Assembly: GCF_016860545.1 (NCBI RefSeq)
Contig: NZ_BNEB01000005.1
Span: forward strand, 496,001-560,000
From: Streptomyces asoensis
GTDB taxonomy: Bacteria; Actinomycetota; Actinomycetes; Streptomycetales; Streptomycetaceae
Length of the DNA: 64,000 nucleotides
Reading direction: 5' to 3'
Made by a program: the position numbers and the translations under genes. The notes beneath the pieces were generated by a model, which did not search any database, was not told the origin of the DNA, and saw only the letters and a program-made list of their open reading frames with translations. How positions within the stretch are numbered: the first letter of the stretch is position 1; each line of letters starts with the position of its first letter. Shown here piece by piece: positions 1 to 12,000 of the stretch.

Positions 1-80
1 CGATCCGCGAATATCGAGGGCTGCCTCCACGAGATTAGGCAGGGCCGCCTTCGCGGGGCATCCCCTGGTCTGGTAGCTCC
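1..80 (-). repeat. Imperfect direct repeat, copy A (synthase 3' end)
   Basis: This stretch covers the last 15 sense codons and stop of the giant synthase gene plus about 34 noncoding bases after it. It aligns with 18309-18387 on the same strand. By eye about 66 of 79 positions match, with one 1-base indel and an almost exact run of 32 bases at the coding end (49-80 against 18356-18387, one mismatch). Similarity continues past the stop codon, so it is DNA duplication and not protein convergence. Confidence 0.8.
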
Positions 81-3000
81 CGGTCGCCTCCGAGGAAGTC
101 GGTGCCGTCTCCCAGGGCACGCTTCACTAGGTCGGCCACGTCCATGACGTCGATCAGGTCGGCGTCGTCCGCGGCGACGGGCACCACCGGGTCCGGCACG
201 GGAGTCGTCACCCCGGGCGCGGAGCCGTCCTCGGGACCGACGAGACCGAGCAGCGTGTCGAGAAGGCCGGCCTCCCGGAACCGGGCGAGCGGCACCTGCG
301 CGAGTACGCGCCGCAGATCGTCCTCCCGCGCGTCCAGGTCGTCGTCCGCTTCCGTCAGCAGTTCGGAGCGCAGGAAGCCGACGAGGGCGTCCGGGGTCGG
401 ATAGTCGAAGATGAGCGTCGCGGGCAGTCGTAGGCCGGTGGCCACGTGCAGGCTGTTGCGGAGGTTGACCGCGGCGAGCGAGTCGAAACCGACCTCCTGG
501 AAGGACTGGAGCGGGCCGATGCTGTCCGTGCTGCTGTGTCCGAGGACGGTCGAGGCCTGTCCGCACACCAGCCGCAGCAGGAGACGGTTCTGTTCCGCCT
601 CGGGGACGTTGCGCAGGGAGTCCACCAGGGAAGAGGTGGTGCCGATGTCCTCGGCATCGGGCTGGGAGGCGCGCAGGGCGGCGGCGGCTTCGGGCAGATC
701 GGCGAAGAGCGGGCTGACCCGTCCGGAGGTGAACGCCGGGATGAACGCCTCCCAGTCCATGTCGACGACCGTCACGGCCTTCTCCCGCGCTTGCACGGCC
801 TGTTCGAACGCGGTCGTCGCGATCTGCCGGGTCATCGGCAGGACACCGCGGCGGCGCAGCTGCGCGAGGGTCGCCTCGTCCATGGCGGGGCCGATTTCGT
901 CGAGGGCTCCCCAGGCGATCGAGGTGGCCGCGAGTCCTCGGCCACGGCGCCGTTCGACCAGGGCGTCCAGGACCGCGTTGGCCGCGCCGGAGACACCCTG
1001 GCCACCACCGCCCCAGATTCCGGCTATCGAGGAGAAGACCACGAAGGCGTCGAGCGGGGCCCCGCCGGTGCCGGTTTCGGTGAACATTGCGTCGAGCCAT
1101 ACGGCGGTGTCGACCTTGGCCGCGAAGACCTCGGTGAGGTCGGCGAGGCCGGTGTCGGCGATGTTGCCGGTCCAGGCGATGTCGGCGGCGTGCACGACGG
1201 CGGTGAGCGGCTGCTCCCGCGGGGTCTCGGCGATGAGCCGGGCGAGCGTGTCACGGTCGGCGTCGGCGCAGGAGACGACGGTCGTCGCGACCTCGGCGGC
1301 CGCGAGCTCGTCCAGCAACGTGGTGACGGCGTCGGCGGGCGCCTGAGCCGTGGTCGTGATGATGAGACGGCGCACTCCGGACCGGGCGAGCCAGAGCGAG
1401 GCATGTGCGCCGAGGGCCTCGGCGCCGCCCGTCACGAGGACCGTGCCGTGAGGCTGCCAGCCGCCGTCGGCGGGCGCCTCGGGTGCGGGCTTGCGGGTCA
1501 GCCGCCTGCTGTAGACGCCGGAGCGGCGCACGGCGAGCTGGTCGTCCCCCGCTGCGCCGTTCAGCGCGCCCAAGAGGTACTGGATGGTGCGGGAGTTGAC
1601 GGTCGCCGGGAGGTCGACCAGGCCGCCCCACCGGTCGGGGTGCTCCAGGGCCACCGCGCGGCCCAGGCCCCAGAGCGCGGCCTCGCCAGGATCGGTGACG
1701 GTGTCCTGGACCCCGGTGTTCACCACGCCCCGCGTCAGACACCACAGGGGCCCGTCGACGCCCGCGTCTCCGAGGGCCTGAATCAGCGCGAGGGTCCTGG
1801 CGGCGGTGACCGTGGCGTCCTGCGTGCCGTCGAGGGCGAACAGGGAGAGGACCCCGGCCGGTTCGTACGCGGCTCGGATGCCGCGCAGCTGCTCGGTGAA
1901 CCCCGTGCGGGTGAAGGCAGAGGTGGCGATCTCCAGGGGCACGATGTCGAGTCCCTGGGCAGCGAGCGCCGCGAGGAGCTCGAGCACCTGGGAGCCGGCC
2001 GTGGAGTCGGCCGGGACACCGGTCGCGTCTCCGGTCGGGCATCCTGGCGGCAGTACGGCGAGCCAGCGGCCCGCGGGTACTCCCGTCACCTCCCGGTCCA
2101 GGGGCCGCCAGGTGACGGCGTAGCGGAGGCGCTCGGCGCTGGACCGCTGCTGCCGCCTGCCGCGCCAGTCCGCCAGCACCGGGACGACAGTGCGCAGGGC
2201 GTCGCGCAGACCGGCGGAATCCGGGGCGAGCAGTCCGGCGAGCGAGTCCGCGTCGCTCCGCTCGACGGCGCTCCAGAAGTCCGCGTCGATGTCCTCGCCC
2301 GGGGAGCCGCTGCCGTCGGCGTCGTCGGCCTCCTGCAACCAGTAGTGACGTCGATCGAAGGCATACGTCGGAAGCTCGACCGGCGAGGCACCGGCAGGCA
2401 GCATTGCGGCCCAGTCCACCGGCACACCCCGGACGAACAGCTCGGCCATCGAGGTGAACAGCCGGTGCAGACCGCCCTCGCCACGGCGCAGCGAACCACC
2501 CACGACAGCACGCAGCCGGACCGTGTCATCCGCCTCGTCCACGATCTCGTTGACCGGCTGGACCAGGACGGGATGGGCACTGGCCTCCACGAAGACGGTG
2601 TGGCCACCGGCCAGAAGGTCTGCGACGGCGGGACCGAAACGGACCTGGCTCCGCAGGTTCCGGTACCAGTAACCACCGTCGAGGACATCCGCCTCCTTGA
2701 CCCACTCACCTATGACGGTCGAGTAGAAGGGAATCAGCGGGGCCTGCGCACGGATGTCGGCGAAGGCCGTTGACAGTACGTCTTCGATCGCCTTCACATG
2801 CCGGGTGTGCGAGGCGTAATCCACCGCCACCCGACGCACCCGCACACCATCCGCCCCAAGAACCTCCAGCGCTTCATCAAGCGCCTCGGCATCACCCGCG
2901 ATCACCACCGACGTGGGACCGTTGACCGCCGCCACCTCGACTCGATCAGCCCACCGCTCGATACGGCCGGCCACTTCAGCCTCGGACAGCGCCACCGACG

Positions 3001-6000
3001 CCATACCACCCCGGCCCGCCAGACTTGCGGCGATCACCTGACTGCGAACCGCCACCACCCGGGCCGCATCCTCCAACGACAACGCACCCGCCACACACGC
3101 AGCCGCGATCTCACCCTGCGAATGACCCACCACCGCATCCGGCACCACACCCACCGACGCCCACACCGCAGCCAAACCCACCATCACCGCAAAACTCGCC
3201 GGCTGCACCACATCCACCCGCTCCAACAACGCAGCCGAAGCATCCCCCCGCAGCACATCCATGAGCGACCAGTCCACCCACGGCCCCAACGCCGCCGCAC
3301 ACTCCCCCACCCGCTCCGCGAACACCGTCGAAGAGTCGAGGAGTTCACGTCCCATCCCCACCCACTGCGAACCCTGACCCGGAAACACCACAACCGTCCT
3401 ACCCGCACCCACCGCGCTGCCCGTGACCACACCGGGCTTCGACTCACCCCGCGCCAGCGCACCAAGCCCCGCCAACGCCTCCACCCCGGACTCGGCCACC
3501 ACCACCGCACGCTCGGACAACACCGCACGCTGAGCGACCAACGCACCCGCCACATGCGGCAGGGTGCCCGCGTTCTGCCCGAGGAACGACACCAGCCGCT
3601 CCGCCTGCCCCACCAGCGAGCCAGGACTCCGCGCCGACACCACCAGCGGCACCACGACGGGCGCGGCGGGCAGTTCCGCGCCGCTCTCCGCCGCCGACGG
3701 ATCGACGGGCTCTTCGGGTGCCTCCTCCAGGATCACGTGGGCGTTGGTGCCGCTCGCGCCGAAGGAGGAGACGGCGGCACGGCGCGGCCGGCCCGTGTCG
3801 GGCCATTGGCGCGCCTCCCTGAGCAGTTCGACCGCGCCGGCCGTCCAGTCCACCTGCGGTGTCGGCTCCTCCACATGGAGCGTCGGCGGCATGACGCCGT
3901 GTCGCAGCGCCTCGACCATCTTGATGACGCCGGAGACACCCGCCGCTGCCTGGGTGTGGCCGATGTTGGACTTCAGCGAGCCGAGCCACAGCGGACGGTC
4001 GGCGGGCCGGTCCTTTCCGTAGGTGGCGAGCAGTGCCTGGACCTCGATCGGGTCGCCCAGGGATGTGCCGGTGCCATGGCCCTCGACCATGTCGACGTCC
4101 TTCGCCGACAGGCCCGCGTCGGACAGGGCGCGCCGGATGACGCGTTGCTGGGAGGGTCCGTTGGGAGCCGTCAGGCCGTTCGAGGCGCCGTCCTGGTTGA
4201 CGGCGCTGCCGCGCAGCACCGCCAGGATCCGGTGGCCGTTGCGGCGGGCCTCCGCCAGGCGCTCCAGGACGATGACGCCCACGCCCTCGGCCCAGCCGGT
4301 GCCGTCGGCGGTCGAGGAGTACGCCTTGCACCGGCCGTCGGCGGAGAGTCCGCGCTGGCGGGCGAACTCCACGAAGGCGTCCGGGCTCGACATGACGGTC
4401 GCACCGCCCGCGAGGGCGAGCGAGCACTCTCCGCGCCGCAGCGCCTGGGCTGCGAGGTGCATCGCCACGAGGGAGGACGAGCAGGCCGTGTCGATGGTCA
4501 CCGCCGGTCCTTCGAAGCCGAAGACGTACGACACGCGTCCCGACGCCACACTCGACGAGGTGCCGGTCATCACGTAGCCCCGGACGTCCTCGGGGATCTG
4601 CCGCAGCCGGGTGACGTAGTCGTGGTGGACGATGCCGGTGAAAACACCGATGTCATGGCCCCGGGCGGAGAGGGGGTCGATCCCGGCCCGTTCCAGGGCC
4701 TCCCACGAGGTCTCCAGGAGCAGCCGCTGCTGCGGGTCCATCGCGAGGGCCTCGCGCGGCGAGATCCCGAAGAGTCCGGCGTCGAAGTGGGCGGCGTCGT
4801 GCAGGAATCCACCGACGCGGGTGTAGGTGGTGCCGGGGTGGGTGGGGTCGGGGTGGTAGAGCTTGTCGACGTCCCAGTTCCGGTCCTGCGGGAAGCCGGA
4901 GAGCGCGTCGCGTTCCTCGGTGACCAGTCGCCACAGTTCCTCGGGGCTGTCGACGCCGCCGGGCAGGCGGGTGCTCATGGCGATGATGGCGATCGGCTCG
5001 TCGGGGTCCGCGGGCATGGCGGGTCCGGATCGGACGACTCCAGCCGACAGGTCGTCGGCTTCCTCACCGAGCAGTTCGGTGCGCAGGTGCCGGGCGAGCG
5101 CGGACGGGGTCGGGTAGTCGAAGACGAGGCTGCTGGGGAGGCTCATGCCGGTGAAGTCGTGCAGCCGGTTGCGGAGTCTGACGGCGCTGAGGGAATCGAA
5201 GCCGAGATCCTTGAAGGGCTGCTCCTCGTCGAGGGCCTCAGCGCTGGTGTGGCCGAGGACGACGGCCGCGCTCTCCTTCACCAGGTCCAGCAGGACGCGC
5301 TGCTGTTCGGTGGCTCCGAGCGCGGCGAGCCGGTGGGCCGGCGAGCCGCTCTCGGCGTCCGGACGTCCCACGACCCGTCGGACGAGCGGGCCGTCCTCCG
5401 TCGCCCGTGCCTCGCGAAGAGCGGGGGTGCCGACCTCGGCGGCGGGAAGGGTGCTGTCCGTGCGGCCCAGGGTCAGGGGTCCGAGCGCGGCGACCGGTTC
5501 GCCCGTGTGGTCGGCGAGCTCCACGAGGTGGCGTCCGCCCTCCACGGGCGTGGCCCGCAGTCGCAGGGCGGTGGCGCCTTCGGCGTACACGACCAGGTCG
5601 GCGCAGCCGGTGAGTTCGCGCCCGCTCTGACCGGTGCGGCCGGCCAGGAGGCGAAGGACCGTGTCGAGGAGTGCGGGATGGAGGGTGAACCCCGCGGCCT
5701 CGTCGACGAGTTCCGGAGGCAGAGAGACGTCGGCGAAGAGCCGACCGTCCTGTTCCGTCAGGCTGTGCATCCCTCGTACTCCGCGGATGTCGAGGAGGTC
5801 CGCCGGGGCATCGGCTGTGGTGGCCGGCCAGGTGCGCAGGTCGAAGGACGGCGTGGGCAGGCCTGGCCGGAGCAGTGCGCGGGCGTGGCGCGTCCAGGTG
5901 CTGTCCTCGTCGCCCGCCCGCCTGCTGTGGACGACGACCGGGCGCAGCCCGTCGCGGCCGGGGACATCGACGTGGACACGGAGCTGGAGGTGGCCGTGTT

Positions 6001-9000
6001 CGGGCACGGTGAGCGGGGTGTCGACGACGATCTGCTCGACGGCGCCGCTTCCCGCCTCGGTTCCGGCGTGGACCAGCAGGTCGAGGAGTACGGCGGCCGG
6101 AGCGGTATCGGTGCCGGAATCGAGGAGCCGGCCGAGGGCACGCCGGTCGAGCCGCCCGGTGAGCACCACACGGGTGCCGCCGTCGCCGACCGGACCGACG
6201 TGGTCGTCGTCGGGGATCTCGACCGCCGTGCCCAGAAGGGGGTGCCCGGTGGTGCGGGCGCCGAGCGCCTCGGCGTCGGTGGCGGTGGTCTCGGGCTCGA
6301 CCCAGTACCGCTGGTGCTGGAAGGCGTACGTGGGCAGCTCGGTGCCGATCGCCGTGGCCGGGGTGCCGAGGAGGGCGGACCAGTCGATGTCCGTGCCGCG
6401 GACGTGCAGTTCGGCGAGTGCGGTGAGGACTGCGGTCTCCTCCGAGCCGTCCGCGCTCAGGGTGGCGAAGCAGCCCCGGTGGTCCGTGCCGAGCGTGTCG
6501 AGGGCGAGGGCGGTCAGGCCGCCGCCGGGTCCGACCTCCAGGAAGGTTCCGGCGCCCTGGTCGCGGAGCGCGGTGACCGCGTCGGCGAACCGCACCGCGT
6601 GGCGCACTTGGTCGGCCCAGTACTCCGGGGTGGCGAAGTGGCCGTCCTTCGCGAGGGCACCGGTGAGCGTGGAGATGACGGGTACGGCGGCCGGGCGGGG
6701 ACGCAGCCGGGCAGTGACGGCTCGGAACTCGTCGAGCATGACGGCCATCAGGGGCGAGTGGAAAGCATGACTGACCTTCAGGCGTTTGGTCTTGCGGCCC
6801 TGTTCGGCCAGTCGCGCGGCCACGTCGAGGACGGTGTCCTCGGCACCGGAGAGCACGAGGGCGCCGGGTCCGTTGACCGCGGCGATCGCGATCTCGCCCG
6901 TGGCCCTCTCCAGCAGGGGTGTCACCTCGGCCTCGGTCGCCTGGACGGCGACCATGGCGCCTCCCTCGGGCAGGGCCTGCATCAACCGGGCGCGTATGGC
7001 GACCAGTTCGCCTGCGTCCGCCAGGTCGAGGACTCCGGCGGCCCAGGCGGCGGAGATCTCGCCGACCGAGTGTCCGGCGACCAGGTCCGGACGTACACCC
7101 CAGGAGGCGAGGAGCTGGAACAGAGCGGTCTCCAGGGCGAAGAGACCCGTCTGCGTGTACAAGGTGCGGTCGAGCAGCGCGGCCTCCGCCGTGCCGGGCC
7201 CGGCGAACACGACCTCGCGCAGCGGACGTTCCAGATGACCGTCCAAGTGCCGTTCGACCGCCTCGCACGCGGCGGTGAAGGCGTTCCGGAAAACCGTGTG
7301 CCGCTCGGCGAGTTCGCGGCCCATGCCGGCCCACTGGCTGCCCTGCCCGGTGAAGAGGAAGGCCAGCTTGCCCTCGGAGGGGCTGCCGGTGACGGTGCCG
7401 TCGGCGGGCGTGCCGTCGCCGAGCGCGCGCAGCGCGTCGGCGAGCTGCTGCCGGTCGGTGGCCAGCAGCACCGCCCGGTGGTCGAGCCGGGCACGAGTGG
7501 TGGCCAGCGCGTGTGCGATGTCGGTGAGGGCCGGCTCGGGGCGTGTCTCGACGAAGTGAGCGAGGCGCGCGGCCTGCGCGCACAGCGCCGCCGCCGTCCG
7601 TGCCGACACGGACACAGGCACGGCCGCGGGCTCGGGCACGGGCGCGGGCGCGGGCAGGCGGGCGGAACCTGGCGATATGGGTTCTGTGGCGGCTGACGCA
7701 TCGGCAACCCGTCCTGGGACGGGCGCGGTTGCCGACCCGTTGCCGGGTGCCAGGTCGTTCGTCGCCGCCCGGTCGGAGGCCTCGGCGTCCTCCACCGGAG
7801 CCTGCTGGATCACGATGTGCGCGTTGGTGCCACCGATGCCGAAGGACGAGATACCGGCGCGCCGCGGGTGCCCGGTCTCGGGCCACCGGCGGGCCTCCGC
7901 GAGCAGTTCCACCGAGCCCGCGGACCAGTCCACGTGGGTGGAGGGCCGGTCCACGTGCAGCGTGCGGGGCAGGACGCCGTGCCGCATCGCCATCACCATT
8001 TTGATGACGCCTGCCATACCGGCCGCGGCTTGTGTGTGCCCGATGTTGGACTTGACCGACCCGAGCCACAGCGGGCGGTCGGCGGGTCGATCCTGCCCGT
8101 AGGTGGCGAGCAGTGCCTGCGCCTCGATCGGGTCACCGAGGACCGTTCCCGTGCCGTGGCCCTCGACCGCGTCCACGTCCGAGGTCGACAGACCGGCGTC
8201 GGCGAGCGCCCTGCGGATCACCCGCTGTTGCGCTAGCCCGTTCGGCGCCGTCAGTCCGTTGGACGCACCGTCCTGGTTGACCGCGGTGCCCCGGACCACC
8301 GCGAGGACCTGGTGGCCGCGGCGGCGTGCGTCGGAGAGCCGTTCCACGAGGAGCACGCCGACCCCCTCGGACCAGCCGGTTCCGTCCGCCGCGTCGGCGA
8401 AGGCCTTGCAGCGGCCGTCCGGGGAGAGGCCGCGCTGCCGGGAGAACTCGACGAAGGTCTCCAGGTTGCCCATGACCATCACGCCGGCGGCGAGGGCCAT
8501 GGAGCATTCGCCCTGCCGAAGTGCGCGGGCCGCCATGTGGAGGGCGACGAGCGAGGACGAGCAGGCGGTGTCGATCGTGATGGCCGGGCCCTCGAAGCCG
8601 AACTGGTAGGCGATCCGGCCTGAGATGACGCTGCCGGAATTGCCGGTCAGGCGGAAGCCTTCGATGCCGGACGCGTGGTGCGTCCGTACGGTGTAGTCGT
8701 GGCTGTTGACGCCGACGAAGACGCCGATGTCCTGCCCGGCGAGCGCGCTCGGTTCGATCGCGGCGCGTTCGAAGGCCTCCCAGGAGGTTTCCAGGAGCAG
8801 CCGCTGCTGGGGGTCCATCGCGAGCGCCTCGTTCGGTGAGATCCCGAAGAAGGCGGCGTCGAAGCCGGTCGCGTCGTCGAGGAACGCGCCGTGCCGTACG
8901 TAGGTCTTGCCGACGCTGTCAGGGTCGGCGTCGTAGTGCCGGTCGATGTCCCAGCCGCGGTCGTCGGGGAACTCCCCGACGGCGTCGACGCCTTGGGCGA

Positions 9001-12000
9001 CCAGCCTCCAGAGGTCTTCAGGGCTCTCCACACCGCCGGGGAAGCGGCAGGCCATCGCGACGATGGCGAGGGGATCGTCGGAGAGGACGGCCCCGTTGGC
9101 GGTGGTGTGCTCCTCGCCGCTCCGCTCCTGGCCGTCGCCCCGCTGTTCGTCGTCGCCGAAGAGCCGTGCACGCAGGTGGTAGGCGAGCAGCGTCGGCTTC
9201 GGATAGTCGAAGACGATGGTGGAGGGCAGACTGAGAGCGGTCGCGGCCGCGAGCCGGTTGCGCAGCTCGACGGCGGTCAGCGAGTCGAAACCGGCGTCCT
9301 TGAAGGCACGGTCGGCGCGGATGGCGTCGGTGCCGGAGTGGCCGAGCACCTGGGCGGCGTTCCGGCGGACGAGGTCCACCAGTGCCTCTGTGCGCTCCCG
9401 CTCGCCCAGGCGGTCGAGCCGCTCACGCAAGGAGTCGGTAACACCCGTGTGCGGGGACGCGGCCGCCGGCCGAGGAGCGGGCGCGAGGCCGCGCAGCAGC
9501 GGCGCCACGGGAGTTCCGGCTCGGGCGGACGCCCTCAGGGCGGGCAGGTCGAACCGGGTGGCCACGAGCGCGGCAGGGGTCTCGTCGCCCGCCCGCAGCG
9601 CCGTGTCGAGGAGCGCCGTGCCCTCGGCGGCGGAGAGCCCGGCCATGCCGAGGCGCCGGGTGCGGTGCAGGTCCGTGGCGCCGAGATGCCGGGTCATGCC
9701 GCTGGCGTCGTTCCAGTAGCCCCATGCGAGGGAGACTCCGGGCAGGCCGGAGCGGCGGCGGTGGAGGGCGAGGGCGTCCAGGCAGGCGTTGGCGGCCGCG
9801 TAGTTGCCCTGGCCGGGGTTGCCGAGGACCCCGGCGGCGGAGGAGAAGAGGACGAACGCCGCGAGATCGATGTCCCGGGTCAGTTCGTGCAGGTGCAGTG
9901 CGGCGTCGAGTTTGGGCCGCAGGACGGTGTCGAAGCGGTCCGGGGTCAGGGCGGTGACCACACCGTCGTCGAGGACTCCGGCGGTGTGGACGACGGCGGT
10001 GAGCGGGTGTGCGTCCGGTACGGCGGCCAGGAGCGCCTTGACCGCGTCCCGGTCGGCGGTGTCGCACGCGGCGATGGTGACGGTCGCGCCGAGGCCGGTC
10101 AGTTCCTCGTACAGTGCCGCCGCTCCTTCGGCGTCCGGTCCGCTCCGGCCGGCCAGCAGCAAGTGCCGCACGCCGTGTCCGCTCGCCAGGTGCCGGGCGA
10201 CGAGACTGCCGAGCGTCCCGGTGCCGCCGGTGACGAGGACGGTGCCGTCGGGGTCCAGCTCGCGCCGGGAATCGTCGGCAAGCGGGGTGTGCCGGGGATC
10301 TTCGGCGAGCGGGGCCCGCTTCAGCCGGGGGGCGAAGGCCACGCCACCACGCACACGGACCCGGGGCTCGCCGGTGGCCACCGCGAGCCGCACGGCGTTC
10401 ACGGCCGTCGAGTGCTCCGAGGGCGCCGCACCACCGCACTGCTCGGCAGCGCCGCACTGCTCGCCGGGGCCGCTCTCGACAAGGACGATGCGGTCCGGGT
10501 GCTCCGACTGCGCCGAACGCAGCAGTCCCGAGACGGCGGCCACGGTGAGATCGGCCTCGGCGTCGGGGACGATCACGACGAGGCGGGTGTGCGCCAGAGC
10601 GGGCGCTGCCAGCCACGCCTGGAGAACGGCCAACGCGGCGGCGACGGCCTCGCGCGGGTCGGCGGGCGCGTGCCCGGCCTCGTACACCAGCATGCCCGCT
10701 GCCGCTGGACCGCCCGCAGCAAGGGCGGCGACGTCCTCCGCATCGACGACGGTCGCCATCGTCCCGGCGTCGACAGCCATGTCACCCGGGGAAAGGGGAT
10801 GCTCGGTCCAATCGATCTGGAACAGCGCGGCAGGAGCCGATGTGTCCGTGGTCTCCGCGTGTTCGGGCGGGGGCGGCTGGAACGGCTCGGCGACCACGGC
10901 ATCAGCGGTCAGTACCGGAGCTGCCGTGGCATCCACCAACTCGAGACCGCTCACCCCTGCGGAGTCACGGGCCGCGCGTACCCGGACCGCTGCCGCACCG
11001 GAAGCGAGCAAGGCGACCCCGCTCCACCGGGTCGCGATCATGCCCGGCGGAAGGACCGTGCACACCGCCGCGTCCAGCAACGCCGGATGCAGGCCGTAGC
11101 CGTCGGCGTCGCTCACCGCCCTGTCCAGGGCCACCTCGGCTGCGGGGCTGCCGGCAGGCCACACCGCGCCGGAAGCCGACGGGGACCCGGGCACCGGGCC
11201 GGGCACCAACATGCCGTGCGCGTGACGGGTCCACACCCCCTCCAGGCCGGCATCGTCCGCACGGGAAAACACCTCGACCGCCCGCCGACCCTGCCCGTCC
11301 GCCTCCCCCACGGTCATCTGCACCGCCCTGCCACCCCGCAACGGCAACAGCACGGGCCGATCCACGCTCAACTCCTCGACCACCGCACAGCCCACCTCGT
11401 CACCCAAGCGGATCGCCAACTCCACCAACACCGCACTCGGCACCACGACGACACCACCCACGACGTGATCACCCAGCCACGGATACGCCTCCACCGACCA
11501 CCGCGAAGTCGTCAGGAAACCGCCCGAGTCCGGCCGACCCACGACCGCACCGATCAACGGATGATCACCACCCACCTGACCCAACGCGACAGCATCCACA
11601 GCAGGCGCGGAACGCAGCCAGTAATGCTCGTGATCGAAGGCATACGTGGGGAGTTCCACGTGAGCGGCGGCGGCACCGGCCGGAAGGACACCCGCCCAGT
11701 CGACAGGGACGCCCCGCACGAACAGCTCCGCCATCGACGTCAGCAGTCGGCGCGGGCCACCCTCCCCACGGCGCAGCGAACCAGCGACCACGGCGTCTGT
11801 GCCGCCCTGGTCGACGATCTCGCTGACCGGCTGGACCAGGACGGGATGGGCACTGGCCTCCACAAAGACGGTGTGACCACCGGCCAGAAGGTCTGCGACG
11901 GCGGGACCGAAACGGACCTGGCTCCGCAGGTTCCGGTACCAGTAACCACCGTCGAGGACATCCGCCTCCCGCACCCACCCACCCGTCACCGTCGAGTAGA

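Noticed and set aside
2798..7696. Long plus-strand open frame of over 1600 codons opposite the synthase
   Set aside because: It is the antisense shadow of the synthase's C-ended codons; its His/Arg/Gly-rich translation has no domain, and the minus strand carries all KS, AT and ACP motifs.
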